64,000 bases of DNA from Actinoplanes sp. L3-i22 (GTDB taxonomy: Bacteria; Actinomycetota; Actinomycetes; Mycobacteriales; Micromonosporaceae), in contig NZ_AP024745.1 in NCBI RefSeq assembly GCF_019704555.1, forward strand, positions 11,149,501 to 11,213,500. Direction: 5' to 3'. The number at the start of each line of letters is the position of its first letter. Positions within the stretch are counted from its first letter, which is position 1. The notes below the pieces were generated by a model that was not told where the DNA came from, searched no databases, and saw nothing but the letters and a program-made list of their open reading frames with translations. The translations under genes were made by a program, and so were the position numbers. Below, piece after piece: positions 1-8,103 of this stretch.

Positions 1-1
1 C

Positions 2-190
2 AAGAGCGCTCTGATCGCCAACCCGGCCATCTTCACCACCACGTTCCCCGGCAACCCGGTCATCGGCCCCCACGCCGCAGCTCCCGGGCAGTCGATCTCC
101 TCGAGCGTGACCATCGGCGATCTGCCGCAGGCCTGTGCCGGCAAGGCGATCAAGATCAACTACACCTTCACCGGTGTGAGCGCGGCCTGA
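2..190 (+). CDS. C-terminus of a secreted surface protein (cut by window edge)
   Basis: Only the last 62 residues are visible; the 5' end lies before the window. The sequence ends with a Gly/Ser-rich linker, then LPQACAGKAIKINYTFTG and a TGA stop. The Cys-x-Gly-then-F/Y-x-F/V pattern matches the C-termini of the proteins at 251-730 (RKCAGARFTVSISG) and 1802-2410 (KACVGATFTVPLRA), so I read it as a third member of one family of extracytoplasmic beta-rich proteins. Function is unknown. The next gene starts 60 bp downstream, so the genes probably form one transcription unit. Confidence 0.7.
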   Translation, partial: KSALIANPAIFTTTFPGNPVIGPHAAAPGQSISSSVTIGDLPQACAGKAIKINYTFTGVSAA

Positions 191-250
191 TCCGATCGCC
201 GAGGTGGGGTGGCCCAGCCACCCCACCTTCTCGCTTCCCGGGGGCAGCTC

Positions 251-730
251 ATGTCGAAGAAGTGGTGGATGGCGGCCGCGTCAGCGGCGGCCCTGATCAC
301 GGCCGCGTTCGTCGTGGCGACCGATTCGTCGGGAACGCCGGACGATGGCAACCTCGTCCTGGTCGGGCAGGGCAGCCACCAGGATGGTCCGCTCTACTTC
401 CAGCTGAAGGGGAAGCCGGTGAAGGGCCTCTACCCCGGAGCGGTCAAGCAGATGCGGATCACCGTGATCAACCCGCTCGGCTACCGGCTCCGGGTGCAGA
501 GCCTGACCGCCCGGGTGTCCGACTCGAACCGGCGCGGTTGCCACGCCAACTCGGAGAATCTGCAGATCCGGGGGTACGACGGCCAGCTGCCGATCATGGT
601 GGCAGCGGCCGGCCGGACCGAACTGAGTGGAGTCTTCCCGGTCACGATGCCGCGCGGCGCGACCCGGAAGTGCGCGGGGGCTCGGTTCACGGTCTCGATC
701 TCGGGGGTCGGCCGGCGGGTGACGGGATGA
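251..730 (+). CDS. Secreted or anchored surface protein, Cys-motif family
   Basis: This is a 159-residue protein. The ATG at 251 is chosen because a G-rich ribosome site (gggggcag) precedes it and a signal-like hydrophobic segment (KKWWMAAASAAALITAAFVVA) follows at once; a start at 209 would add an unlikely leader. The mature part is beta-rich: a LYPGA..QMRITVINP segment near residue 75, a central Cys, and a C-terminal FPVTMPRGATRKCAGARFTV block shared with the protein at 1802-2410. The layout resembles actinobacterial proteins that are often found with SipW-type signal peptides (inference). Its stop overlaps the next start (ATGA), so translation is probably coupled. Role unknown; possibly cell-surface or fibre material. 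Confidence 0.7.
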   Translation: MSKKWWMAAASAAALITAAFVVATDSSGTPDDGNLVLVGQGSHQDGPLYFQLKGKPVKGLYPGAVKQMRITVINPLGYRLRVQSLTARVSDSNRRGCHANSENLQIRGYDGQLPIMVAAAGRTELSGVFPVTMPRGATRKCAGARFTVSISGVGRRVTG

Positions 731-1419
731 GGCGGGCCGGGCGGATCCTGCTGATCGGCGCGGTGGTGGGCTCCCTCGGGGTGGCCGGGACGGTCTTCGC
801 CTACGCCGGTGGCTGGATCGTCACCGGCAAACCGACCCGGCTCACCGCGAACGTCGCCAAGATGCCGCGTGGGGCCGAGCCGAGCGTGGCCAAGCAGGGC
901 AGCGACGCGGTGGTCAGCTGGAGTGCTCAGGAGATCGCGCCGGGCGTGCGGATGGATCACTACGTGGTGACCGCGCACAGCGTGGACGAGCCGGTCCAGC
1001 CGGACATCGCACGGACCGTGACGGCCGGCAGCGGGCCGGCCGAGACGGTCGTGTTCGCGGCGGCCGAGGTGGCCGGCGGGAAGTGGCGCTGGTCGGTCGT
1101 GCCGAAGTACCGGGACTGGACCGGTGAGGCGAGCAAGCCGAGTCAGCGCCTGGTCTTCCCGGCCCTGCCCGCCGCTCAGGTGGCGGCCCTGCCCGCGCCG
1201 GATCCGGGGGCGAAAGCCGGGTCGACGGCCCCGACCCCGGGGGCGTCGGCGCAGAGCACTCCGGCGAGCGGGGCGACGACCGGCCCGGCGCAGGAGGAGG
1301 AGAAGACGTCGCCGACGCCGGCCGCGAAGCCGGACCCGACCACACCCGCGGCGGATCCGGGTCCGACTCCGCCGGTGGCCCCGGCCGATCCGGACCCGGC
1401 GGGTTCCTCGGCGTCCTGA
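727..1419 (+). CDS. Membrane-anchored Fn3-like protein with Pro/Ala/Thr tail
   Basis: This is a 230-residue protein whose ATG overlaps the previous stop. It has an N-terminal hydrophobic segment (ILLIGAVVGSLGVAGTVFAYAGGW, roughly residues 6-29). One domain of about 110 residues then follows with a fibronectin-III-like pattern: VVSWSAQE..., DHYVVTAHS, and GKWRWSVVPKYRDWTGEASKPS near the end. The last 75 residues are a low-complexity Pro/Ala/Thr/Ser stretch typical of extracellular or wall-spanning linkers. The companion proteins on both sides suggest a shared surface assembly. No catalytic motif is visible. The Fn3 assignment is by pattern only. Confidence 0.65.
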   Translation: MRRAGRILLIGAVVGSLGVAGTVFAYAGGWIVTGKPTRLTANVAKMPRGAEPSVAKQGSDAVVSWSAQEIAPGVRMDHYVVTAHSVDEPVQPDIARTVTAGSGPAETVVFAAAEVAGGKWRWSVVPKYRDWTGEASKPSQRLVFPALPAAQVAALPAPDPGAKAGSTAPTPGASAQSTPASGATTGPAQEEEKTSPTPAAKPDPTTPAADPGPTPPVAPADPDPAGSSAS

Positions 1420-1801
1420 CCCGCATGCACGGTTCGAGCCCCCGGTGTCCGTACCCGCCGGGGGCTCGATCCGTCCGCCTCGACGGTCGCGGATTTGAGT
1501 CGGCGGACGGTGGCCGCTAGGTGCGCATCGGTGCTGGTCGCGGCGGACCCGGAGAGCATCGTGGACGGTTTTCCCGGCGCGTCGGAGCGGGTCCGATCCC
1601 TCGGGCGGGGTAAACCGGTTGGGTGGATCGTTCCGATTTATGCGCCTACTACGGCGGACGGAAAACCGATCACATCGGACATCTCTATCAGGGAATGTTG
1701 TATGAACGCCAGCCTGGCCCTTTCCACCGCGTCCGAGGAGGAGCGAGCCGCATGCTTGATCTGAGCGATCCGCCCGCGGCTGCGGCCTCGGGGGCCGGCT
1801 C
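1420..1801 (+). other. Intergenic region, no convincing gene
   Basis: This stretch of about 380 bp separates the Fn3-like gene from the next surface protein. It includes a patch near 1605-1710 that is less G+C-rich than its surroundings, which could hold the promoter for 1802-2410. Two short open frames (1495-1764, and 1623-1805 overlapping the next start by GTGA) lack recognisable domains and good ribosome sites, so I do not call them genes. Confidence 0.5.
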
Positions 1802-2410
1802 GTGATGCGGCGGGACGTCCTGACCAACTCGCAGCACGGCGCCGGGCAACCGGAGGGCCGGATCGAGCTGGATCCGGTCGACCACGAGGAGCCGACCTGG
1901 GAGGTACGGTCGCCGCGGCGAAAACGGTTCGATCGGCGGTCGCGGACCATTCTCGGGGTGGCGGCGCTCGCGGCGATCCTGGCGAACGCCGGTGCGGCCT
2001 GGGCGTACTGGAAGATCACCCAGCCCGGGGAGCAGGTGGCCGCGGCGCCGCCGGCCGCGGTCGACATGGTGCTGCGCGGGCGCAACGACCTGAACCAGAC
2101 GCTGCGGCCGGGGGACACCGGGAACCTGATGGTGACGGTGACCAACGACAGGAGCGTGCCGATCCGGATCACCTCGATCCGGCGGGGGCCCGGGAACGTG
2201 GTGGCCGACCCGGAGCACCGGGACGCGGGGTGCGTGGATCCGGGCGTGCGGGTCAACCGGTCGGTCTTCCCGGTCTCCTGGGAGGTGCCGCGGAACACCG
2301 TGGGCGCGTTCACCGTGGCCGGGGCGCTGACCATGCCGGACGGGGTGCCGAAGGCGTGCGTGGGGGCGACGTTCACCGTGCCGCTGCGCGCGGAGGGTGT
2401 CCAGCGCTGA
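1802..2410 (+). CDS. Secreted or anchored surface protein, Cys-motif family
   Basis: This is a 202-residue protein; the start is GTG at 1802 or the adjacent ATG at 1805. A basic cytoplasmic N-terminus of about 50 residues (RSPRRKRFDRRSR) leads to a hydrophobic segment ending AGAAWAYWKITQPG, which resembles SipW-type signal peptides (A-Y-W/F after the core). The mature part contains LRPGDTGNLMVTVTN, PIRITSI, a Cys near residue 142, and VAGALTMPDGVPKACVGATF at the C-terminus, matching the protein at 251-730. The long basic N-terminus before the signal is unusual. Function unknown; predicted extracellular and beta-rich. Confidence 0.7.
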   Translation: MMRRDVLTNSQHGAGQPEGRIELDPVDHEEPTWEVRSPRRKRFDRRSRTILGVAALAAILANAGAAWAYWKITQPGEQVAAAPPAAVDMVLRGRNDLNQTLRPGDTGNLMVTVTNDRSVPIRITSIRRGPGNVVADPEHRDAGCVDPGVRVNRSVFPVSWEVPRNTVGAFTVAGALTMPDGVPKACVGATFTVPLRAEGVQR

Positions 2411-2446
2411 GGTTTCCCCCCGCCGGATCCTGGTCATTCCCTCGGT

Positions 2447-3451
2447 ATGACCAGGATTTCGGTAGTGACCGGGGCGAGTGGCGGAATCGGCCGGGCGGTC
2501 GCCCGGCGGCTGGCGGCCCGGGGTGACACCGTCGCCCTGCTGGCCCGCGGGGCGGACGGGCTGGCCGGTGCGGCCGAGGACGTACGCCGGGCCGGTGGCA
2601 CCGCGCTGGCGATCGAGGTGGACATGGCCGATCACCTGGCGGTGGACGCGGCCGCGGAACGGGTGGAGAAGGAGCTCGGGCCGATCGGGCTCTGGGTCAA
2701 CAACGCGTTCTCCAGCGTCTTCGCCCCGTTCACCGAGATCGAGATGCCGGAGTTCGCCCGGGTCACCGAGGTCAGCTACCTGGGGTACGTGTACGGCACG
2801 CACGCCGCGCTGTCCCGGATGCGGACCCGTGACCAGGGGGCGATCGTGCAGGTCGGGTCGGCGCTGGCGTATCGCGGGATCCCGCTGCAGAGCGCGTACT
2901 GCGGGGCGAAGCACGCGATCCAGGGGTTCACCGAGTCGCTGCGGGTGGAGCTGCTGCACGAGAAGAGCAACGTGCACGTGACGATGGTGCAGATGCCGGC
3001 GGTGAACACCCCGCAGTTCGGGTGGGTGCTGTCCCGGCTGCCGAAGAAGGCGCAACCGGTGCCGCCGATCTACCAGCCGGAGGTGGCGGCGCGGGCGGTG
3101 GAGTACGCCGCGGACCACCCGCAGCGCCGGGAGTACTGGGTGGGCGGGTCGACCGCGCTGACCCTGGCGGCGAACGCGATCGCGCCCGGGATCCTGGACC
3201 GGTATCTGGCGTTGACCGGGTTCAAGGGGCAGCAGACGAGCGAGGCGCGGCCGGCGGACCAGCCGGCCAACCTGTGGGAGCCGGCGGACGGGCCGGGCGA
3301 GCCGGACGCCGGGGCACACGGGGCGTTCGACGACCGGGCCACGTCGCGGAGTCTGCAGCTCTGGGCGTCGCAGCACCACGGCCTGCTGGCCGCGGTGGGC
3401 GGTGGACTGGCCGCGGCCGGTGCGGCGTGGGCGTTCGGCCGTCGCTCTTGA
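2447..3451 (+). CDS. SDR family oxidoreductase with C-terminal extension
   Basis: This is a 334-residue short-chain dehydrogenase. The nucleotide-binding motif TGASGGIG is at residues 8-15, N(N)A-type residues are near 85, and the catalytic triad is Ser138, Tyr151 and Lys155 (YCGAK). Classical SDRs are about 250 residues. Here about 80 extra residues follow, acidic and Pro-rich, ending in a hydrophobic stretch (AAVGGGLAAAGAAWAFGRR) that could be a membrane anchor. Cofactor is probably NADP(H) or NAD(H); the substrate cannot be read from sequence. It follows the surface-protein genes by 36 bp and may or may not be co-transcribed. Repeat elements lie directly downstream. Confidence 0.85.
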   Translation: MTRISVVTGASGGIGRAVARRLAARGDTVALLARGADGLAGAAEDVRRAGGTALAIEVDMADHLAVDAAAERVEKELGPIGLWVNNAFSSVFAPFTEIEMPEFARVTEVSYLGYVYGTHAALSRMRTRDQGAIVQVGSALAYRGIPLQSAYCGAKHAIQGFTESLRVELLHEKSNVHVTMVQMPAVNTPQFGWVLSRLPKKAQPVPPIYQPEVAARAVEYAADHPQRREYWVGGSTALTLAANAIAPGILDRYLALTGFKGQQTSEARPADQPANLWEPADGPGEPDAGAHGAFDDRATSRSLQLWASQHHGLLAAVGGGLAAAGAAWAFGRRS

Positions 3452-3482
3452 TCTTGGGGGTTGCACCGCAACCACCCGCGGA
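3448..3482 (+). repeat. Partial copy of the repeat end-motif
   Basis: The segment ttgatcttggg...gcaaccacccgcgg resembles the left end of the larger repeat at 3541-3690 (GGGTTTTACCGCAACCACCC). It lies about 80 bp before that end, so the motif is duplicated in direct orientation. A similar second, divergent end-motif lies beyond the other copy at about 61489-61510. Confidence 0.6.
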
Positions 3483-3540
3483 ATGAAATGGCCTACGCGA
3501 GCGGCATCGTGGCCCGGGCAGGGACGCGGCTCAGGGTCTT

Positions 3541-3690
3541 GGGTTTTACCGCAACCACCCACGGATGTCGCCCTGTAGGGCCTCGCGTTTAGGGCGCGCC
3601 AGCGCCCTGCGAGGCCCGGAAGGGTCCCCGCGGGAGCGACGATCAGTTATCGGCCGCAGCATAGGCAAAAAAGATCTTGAAATTGATCTT
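3541..3690 (+). repeat. Dispersed structured repeat, copy A
   Basis: These 150 bp are nearly identical to the reverse complement of 61305-61456. The core folds as a stem: GGGCCTCGC at 3578-3586 pairs with GCGAGGCCC at 3609-3617, and AGGGCGC pairs with GCGCCCT inside it, leaving a 4-nt GTTT bulge on one side. A second dyad, AAGATC...GATCTT, ends at 3690 and supplies the T of the stop codon of the leftward gene. It sits between convergent genes, so it could act as a bidirectional terminator or be a REP/MITE-like element. No terminal inverted repeat or target duplication is clear. Confidence 0.8.
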
Positions 3691-4937
3691 CAGGCGTCGA
3701 TGCGGTCGTGCCAGAAGCGGCGTTCCAGCTCGGCCGGGTCGACGATGACCGCGGTGTGCAGGACGGCCCGGGCCCGTTCGGTCGCGGCCCGGGCGAGTTG
3801 GGCATCGTGGCTCGCCGCCTCGATGCCGTCGGCGACCACCTTCGCGGTCGCGTCGCCGTAGGTGCGCGCGTCGTGCACCTCACGCTCGTGGATCAGCGCG
3901 GCCTCGTGCTCACGCAGCCGCGCGGACCGGGCCTCGTTGCGCTCGTAGGCGTTGCCGCGGGACGCGAACTTCAGCCCGATCGCCGCGCAGTCCAGCGCGA
4001 CCAGCAGCAACGCGATGCCCAGGTAGTAGATGCCGACGCCCCAGACGTCCGCGGTGACCAGGTGCCACATCGCGGCGGTCCGCGCGCCGAAGCCGGAGTC
4101 GCCGCGCACCGCGTCGGCGTTCGCCGAGCGCTCGTCGTTGATCAGCGCGGCCAGCCGGGACTGCTCGCCGGCCCGGGCCGCCCGCTCCGCGCGCTGATCG
4201 CGCTGCAGGTCGGCGGCCTGCCGGTCGAGCGCGGCGGCCTGGTCGTCCAGCGCGCGGGACCGGTGGACCAGGTGGTCGCAGTAACCGCCGCGCGGGCAGC
4301 CGGGACTGCGGGTGACGCCGGAGCCGGCCGAGTCGGCGAGGGCCTGGCGGTAGAGCGTGCGGGCGTCGTGGCGCTTGCCGGCGGCCCGGTCGGCGAGCTT
4401 CTGGACCGCCGTGTCGTCGTCCCGGGTCTCCCGCCGCAGTTCGGCGAGCCGGGACTGGTAGCCGGCCACCGCACCGCCCGCGTCCAGGCTGCTCAGCTGG
4501 GTGCTGTGGGTGACGGCGAGCCGGGCGTCGATCTCGCCGCGGTAGCGGGCCAGCATCAGCGGCTCGGTCACCACCACCGCGAAGAGCAGCGCCAGACCGA
4601 CCCGGCCCAGGTAGAGGCCGAGCGTCGGCGGGCGCAGCAGGTGCCGCGGGTCGGTCGAGTCCAGATTGTCGTAGCTGATCCCGACCCGGCCGACGACGGC
4701 CCGGTCGTAGGCGACCACGCCGATCGCGACCAGCGGGCCGACCAGCCACTGGTACCAGGGGTGCCGATAACCACTGCTGGCGTCGACGAACGCGGCGCCG
4801 CCGATCGTGGCGTAGAGGAAGTAGAGCAGGATGAAGACACCGATCGAGCGATACAGCACCCGGTCCGAATGCGTCGTCACGCTGCGCGGATTCACGTTCG
4901 CCACCCGCAGGAGCAGATGCCCGAGGCCCGTGCGCAT
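3690..4937 (-). CDS. DUF4407 family membrane protein
   Basis: This is a 415-residue membrane protein. The ATG at 4937 (MRTGLGHLLLRVANVNP) fits the family N-terminus. Three hydrophobic segments lie in the first 140 residues (SIGVFILLYFLYATIGGAAF, LVGPLVAIGVVAYDRAVVG, VGLALLFAVVVTEPLML). A charged, coiled-coil-like region of about 150 residues rich in Arg/Asp/Ala follows, then a fourth segment (YYLGIALLLVALDCAAIGL), then a long helical C-terminus. This is the DUF4407 layout; no biochemical role is established that I can cite. Its last codon runs into the dispersed repeat. The SIMPL gene lies 50 bp upstream on the same strand. Confidence 0.75.
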   Translation of the reverse strand: MRTGLGHLLLRVANVNPRSVTTHSDRVLYRSIGVFILLYFLYATIGGAAFVDASSGYRHPWYQWLVGPLVAIGVVAYDRAVVGRVGISYDNLDSTDPRHLLRPPTLGLYLGRVGLALLFAVVVTEPLMLARYRGEIDARLAVTHSTQLSSLDAGGAVAGYQSRLAELRRETRDDDTAVQKLADRAAGKRHDARTLYRQALADSAGSGVTRSPGCPRGGYCDHLVHRSRALDDQAAALDRQAADLQRDQRAERAARAGEQSRLAALINDERSANADAVRGDSGFGARTAAMWHLVTADVWGVGIYYLGIALLLVALDCAAIGLKFASRGNAYERNEARSARLREHEAALIHEREVHDARTYGDATAKVVADGIEAASHDAQLARAATERARAVLHTAVIVDPAELERRFWHDRIDA

Positions 4938-4987
4938 GCGGTCGAGTCTTGCCGAACCGGGCCCCGGCCGGGCCCGGAATCGGCAGA

Positions 4988-5641
4988 TCAGGCCGTCGGC
5001 AGGGTCGGCTCGGTGATCGTGACGGTGACCTTGACCGTGGCCTGCACGGTCTGCAGCTCCGGTTCCAGCTCCAGGGCCTGCGCCTCGTCGCCGCCGCCCT
5101 TCGACCGCATCATGGCGCCGGCCACCCCGCCCCGGAACCCGCCGTCGGACAGCGAGTCGGTGATCTCGACCAGCCGGTCGACCCGGGCGCCGACGGCGGC
5201 GGCGTATTCCGCCGCCTTCACCAGCGCGTCGGCGACCGCGGCCTGCCGGACGTCGGACCCGGCCCGGCTGTCCGGCCGCATCCGCCACCACGGGCCGTGC
5301 ACGCTGGTCAGCTCCTCGGAGCCGAGTTTCAGCATGAGGTCGCCGAGCACGGTGAAGTCGGTGACGATCACGTCGATGCCGATGCTGCCGTGGTAGGCCA
5401 GCACCTCCTCGCCGCGCCGCTTCATCTGCGGGCGGATGTGCAGGCCGGCCGACTCACGCCGCTCGATCGCGGCGGTGAACTGGTCGAGCACCACCCCGAT
5501 CGCGGCCGACCGCTGGGTGAGACGCTCCAGCACCGACTCCCGGCTGCGGCCCTTCGACTCCGACCGCACACTGACCACGGCCTGCTCGGGCAGCACTTCC
5601 CGGACGGCCTCGCCGGTGGCGACAACGATCGGCTCGGTCAT
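4988..5641 (-). CDS. SIMPL domain protein (DUF541)
   Basis: This is a 217-residue protein with the SIMPL/DUF541 pattern: an opening VVATGEAVREVLPEQAVVSVRSES strand, ...SRESVLERLTQRSAAIGVVLDQF, and a C-terminal region with ...YAAAVGARVDRLVEITD. Many SIMPL proteins are periplasmic or secreted, but no signal peptide is visible, so this one looks cytosolic. Its ATG at 5641 shares one base with the TGA of dapC (TGATG), so the two are probably translated together. Function is unknown. Confidence 0.8.
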   Translation of the reverse strand: MTEPIVVATGEAVREVLPEQAVVSVRSESKGRSRESVLERLTQRSAAIGVVLDQFTAAIERRESAGLHIRPQMKRRGEEVLAYHGSIGIDVIVTDFTVLGDLMLKLGSEELTSVHGPWWRMRPDSRAGSDVRQAAVADALVKAAEYAAAVGARVDRLVEITDSLSDGGFRGGVAGAMMRSKGGGDEAQALELEPELQTVQATVKVTVTITEPTLPTA

Positions 5642-6738
5642 CAGAGTCCTTCGGCGAGACGGTCGGCGGCGGCGGCGACCCGCTCGTCGGTCGCGGTCAG
5701 CGCGACCCGCACGTGCTGGGCGGCGGACGGGCCGTAGAACGCGCCCGGAGCGGCCAGGATGCCCCGCTCGGCGAGCCGGTCGACGGTCTGCCAGCAGTCC
5801 TCACCACGGGTCGCCCAGAGGTAGAGCCCGGCCTCCGAGTGACTGATCGCGAAGCCGGCCTTGGTGAGGGCGGCCCGCAGGATCTCGCGGCGGGCCGCGT
5901 AACGCTCCCGCTGCGCGGCCACGTGCTCCTCGTCCCGCAGCGCCGCGACCATGGCCGCCTGCACCGGGGCCGGCACGATCATGCCGGCGTGCTTGCGGAC
6001 CGCGAGCAGCTCACCGACCAGGGCCGGGTCACCGCCCACGAAACCGGCGCGGTAACCGGCCAGGTTGGAGCGCTTGGAGAGCGAGTGGACGGCGAGCACC
6101 CCGGTGTAGTCGCCACCGGTCACCTCGTCGGCGAGCACCGACACCGGCTCGGCGTCCCAGCCGAGCGACAGGTAGCACTCGTCGCTGACCACGATCGTGC
6201 CCCGCTCACGGGCCCAGGCGACGACCTTGCGCAGGTGCTCGGCGGGCAGCACCTGGCCGGTCGGGTTGGACGGCGAGTTGATCCAGATCAGCTTGACGCG
6301 TTCCGGGCCGACCGCGGTGAGCGAGTCGGACCGGATCACCTCGGCGCCGGCCAGGCGCACCCCGACCTCGTACGTCGGGTAGCAGACCTGCGGGATGACC
6401 ACCTTGTCGCCGGGCCCGACGCCGAGCAGCGTCGGCAGCCAGGCGACCAGCTCCTTGGAGCCGATGGTGGGCAGCACGCCCAGCTCACCGGAGGCCCCGC
6501 AGGCACGGGCCAGCCAGCCCGCGATCGCGGCCCGCAACGTCGCGGTGCCCGCGGTCAGCGGGTAGCCCGGCGCGTCGGCGGCCTCGGCGAGGGCCTGCCG
6601 GACGACCGCGGGGACCGGGTCGACCGGAGTGCCGACCGAGAGGTCGACGATGCCGCCCGGGTGGGCGGCGGCGCGCGTCTTGGCCGGCTCCAGCAGGTCC
6701 CAGGGGAAATCCGGCAGGGCCGACGACAGTGCGCTCAG
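5641..6738 (-). CDS. dapC: Succinyldiaminopimelate transaminase (lysine/DAP pathway)
   Basis: This fold-type I PLP aminotransferase converts N-succinyl-2-amino-6-oxopimelate to N-succinyl-LL-diaminopimelate for lysine and peptidoglycan synthesis. Visible features are [10 protein letters not shown] (residues 153-162), [10 protein letters not shown], and the Schiff-base lysine in [13 protein letters not shown] (Lys222). Start choice is unusual: downstream of an in-frame GTG at 6870, which would put 44 non-family residues inside fdxA, there is no ATG, GTG or TTG. The family N-terminus ([16 protein letters not shown]) begins at a CTG, at 6738 overlapping the fdxA stop as CTGA, or two codons later. 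A length of 365 residues fits the family. fdxA-dapC adjacency is common in actinobacteria. Confidence 0.9.
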   Translation of the reverse strand: MSALSSALPDFPWDLLEPAKTRAAAHPGGIVDLSVGTPVDPVPAVVRQALAEAADAPGYPLTAGTATLRAAIAGWLARACGASGELGVLPTIGSKELVAWLPTLLGVGPGDKVVIPQVCYPTYEVGVRLAGAEVIRSDSLTAVGPERVKLIWINSPSNPTGQVLPAEHLRKVVAWARERGTIVVSDECYLSLGWDAEPVSVLADEVTGGDYTGVLAVHSLSKRSNLAGYRAGFVGGDPALVGELLAVRKHAGMIVPAPVQAAMVAALRDEEHVAAQRERYAARREILRAALTKAGFAISHSEAGLYLWATRGEDCWQTVDRLAERGILAAPGAFYGPSAAQHVRVALTATDERVAAAADRLAEGL

Positions 6739-7061
6739 TGCGCGTCCCCACGCGGCGGCTGGGCGATCACGAACGGCGTGTCCTTGTCGATCTTGCCGAC
6801 CTTGGCGGCGCCGCCGGGTGAGCCGAGGTCCTCGAAGAACTCGTAGTTCGCGTTCGTGTAGTCCTTCCACTGCTCCGGGACGTCATCCTCGTAGAAGATC
6901 GCCTCGACCGGGCAGACCGGCTCACACGCACCGCAGTCCACGCACTCATCGGGGTGGATGTAGAGCATCCGATTGCCCTCGTAGATGCAGTCGACCGGGC
7001 ATTCCTCGATGCATGCCTTGTCGAGAACATCGACGCAGGGCTCAGCGATGATGTAGGTCAC
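6735..7061 (-). CDS. fdxA: 7Fe ferredoxin FdxA
   Basis: This 108-residue ferredoxin has a GTG start. Cys9, Cys17, Cys21 and Cys25 lie in the first half ([17 protein letters not shown]) and Cys40, Cys43, Cys46 and Cys50 in the second ([11 protein letters not shown]), the pattern of a [3Fe-4S]/[4Fe-4S] ferredoxin. The extended C-terminus with [13 protein letters not shown] is typical of actinobacterial FdxA. It is a soluble electron carrier; partners cannot be read here. A modest ribosome site (aaggga) lies upstream. It is divergent from the acetyltransferase at 7144. Confidence 0.95.
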   Translation of the reverse strand: MTYIIAEPCVDVLDKACIEECPVDCIYEGNRMLYIHPDECVDCGACEPVCPVEAIFYEDDVPEQWKDYTNANYEFFEDLGSPGGAAKVGKIDKDTPFVIAQPPRGDAH

Positions 7062-7143
7062 GGGTCTTTCCCTTCAAAGCCACGCCGCGTGGACCGCCGA
7101 CGACAAATGCAGAGCCTAGTATTCCCGCCGAAGGAGGTAATAC

Positions 7144-8103
7144 GTGCTCCGACAGCAGGATGTGGGACACCGGGTGGTGGTACGGCGAATTGTAGGCGTA
7201 TCCGAGGATCGGCCGCTGTACACGGATGCCCTCGGTGAGCTCGTCGACCTCACGGAGACCGAACTCACACTCGCCACCGACAAGGGAACCCTGCGGGTGC
7301 CGCTGCGCGAGGTGCACCGGGCCAAGCGGGTCCCGCCCGCGCGCCGCCCGCACGCCGCCGCGGTGATCGCCCTCGAACTCGCCGCCGACCAGGCCTGGCC
7401 GGCCCCGGTGCGGGCGAAACTCGGCAACTGGCTGCTGCGGGCCGCGGACAACTGGACCGGCCGGGCGAACTCGGCGCTCGCCGTCGGCGACCCGGACCGC
7501 CCGCTCGACGCGGCGATCGACGCCGTCGAGAAGTGGTACCGGGACCACGGCCAGCGCCCGATGATCAACGCACCGATGCCGCTGGCCGCCCCGGTCAACG
7601 CGACGCTCGACGCCCGCGGCTGGTCGGCCCGGCCGCTCACGCTGGTGCAGACCGCGTCGCTGGCGCCGATCCTGGCCGCGCCGGGCCGGACCGACCTGCC
7701 CCCGGTCGACCTGGCCGACTCCCCCGGCGACGACTGGTACGCGATGGTCGCCGATCACAAGGGGACGCTGCCGCCGGCCGCGATCCGGATCCTCACCGGC
7801 GTGCCGGAGAAGGTCTTCGCCCACGTGCACGACGCGGACGGCGCCCTGATCGCGGTCGCCCGCGGCACGGTCACCGGGCCGGACCGCTGGCTCGGCGTCG
7901 CCCTGCTGCAGACGGCGCCGGCCGCCCGGCGGCGCGGCCTCGGACGGCACGTCGTGCGCGGGCTCGCCCAGTGGGCCGCACAGCACGGCGCGACCCGGGC
8001 CTACCTCCAGGTGGAGGAGCGGAACACGGCGGCGGTGGCGCTCTACGGCCGGCTCGGCTTCAGCACGCATCACACCTACCTGACCAGGGAGGCGCCCGGC
8101 TAG
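7144..8103 (+). CDS. GNAT acetyltransferase, Rv0428c-like two-domain type
   Basis: This is a 319-residue protein with a GTG start placed 5 nt after a strong ribosome site, AAGGAGGT (7131-7138). The first 60 residues form a small beta-rich domain (GHRVVVRRIVG..., DALGELVDLTETELTLATDKG) like the SH3-like domain of Rv0428c-type proteins. The C-terminal 90 residues are a GNAT domain with the acetyl-CoA loop RRRGLGRHVVRGLAQWA and the ...QVEERNTAAVALYGRLGF motif. Substrate unknown. Its stop codon overlaps the stop of the convergent membrane-protein gene. Confidence 0.85.
   Translation: MLRQQDVGHRVVVRRIVGVSEDRPLYTDALGELVDLTETELTLATDKGTLRVPLREVHRAKRVPPARRPHAAAVIALELAADQAWPAPVRAKLGNWLLRAADNWTGRANSALAVGDPDRPLDAAIDAVEKWYRDHGQRPMINAPMPLAAPVNATLDARGWSARPLTLVQTASLAPILAAPGRTDLPPVDLADSPGDDWYAMVADHKGTLPPAAIRILTGVPEKVFAHVHDADGALIAVARGTVTGPDRWLGVALLQTAPAARRRGLGRHVVRGLAQWAAQHGATRAYLQVEERNTAAVALYGRLGFSTHHTYLTREAPG

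Noticed and set aside
1495..1764. Hypothetical 89-residue protein from a TTG start
   Set aside because: No ribosome site, no domain, and composition unlike the neighbours; it lies in what looks like a promoter region.
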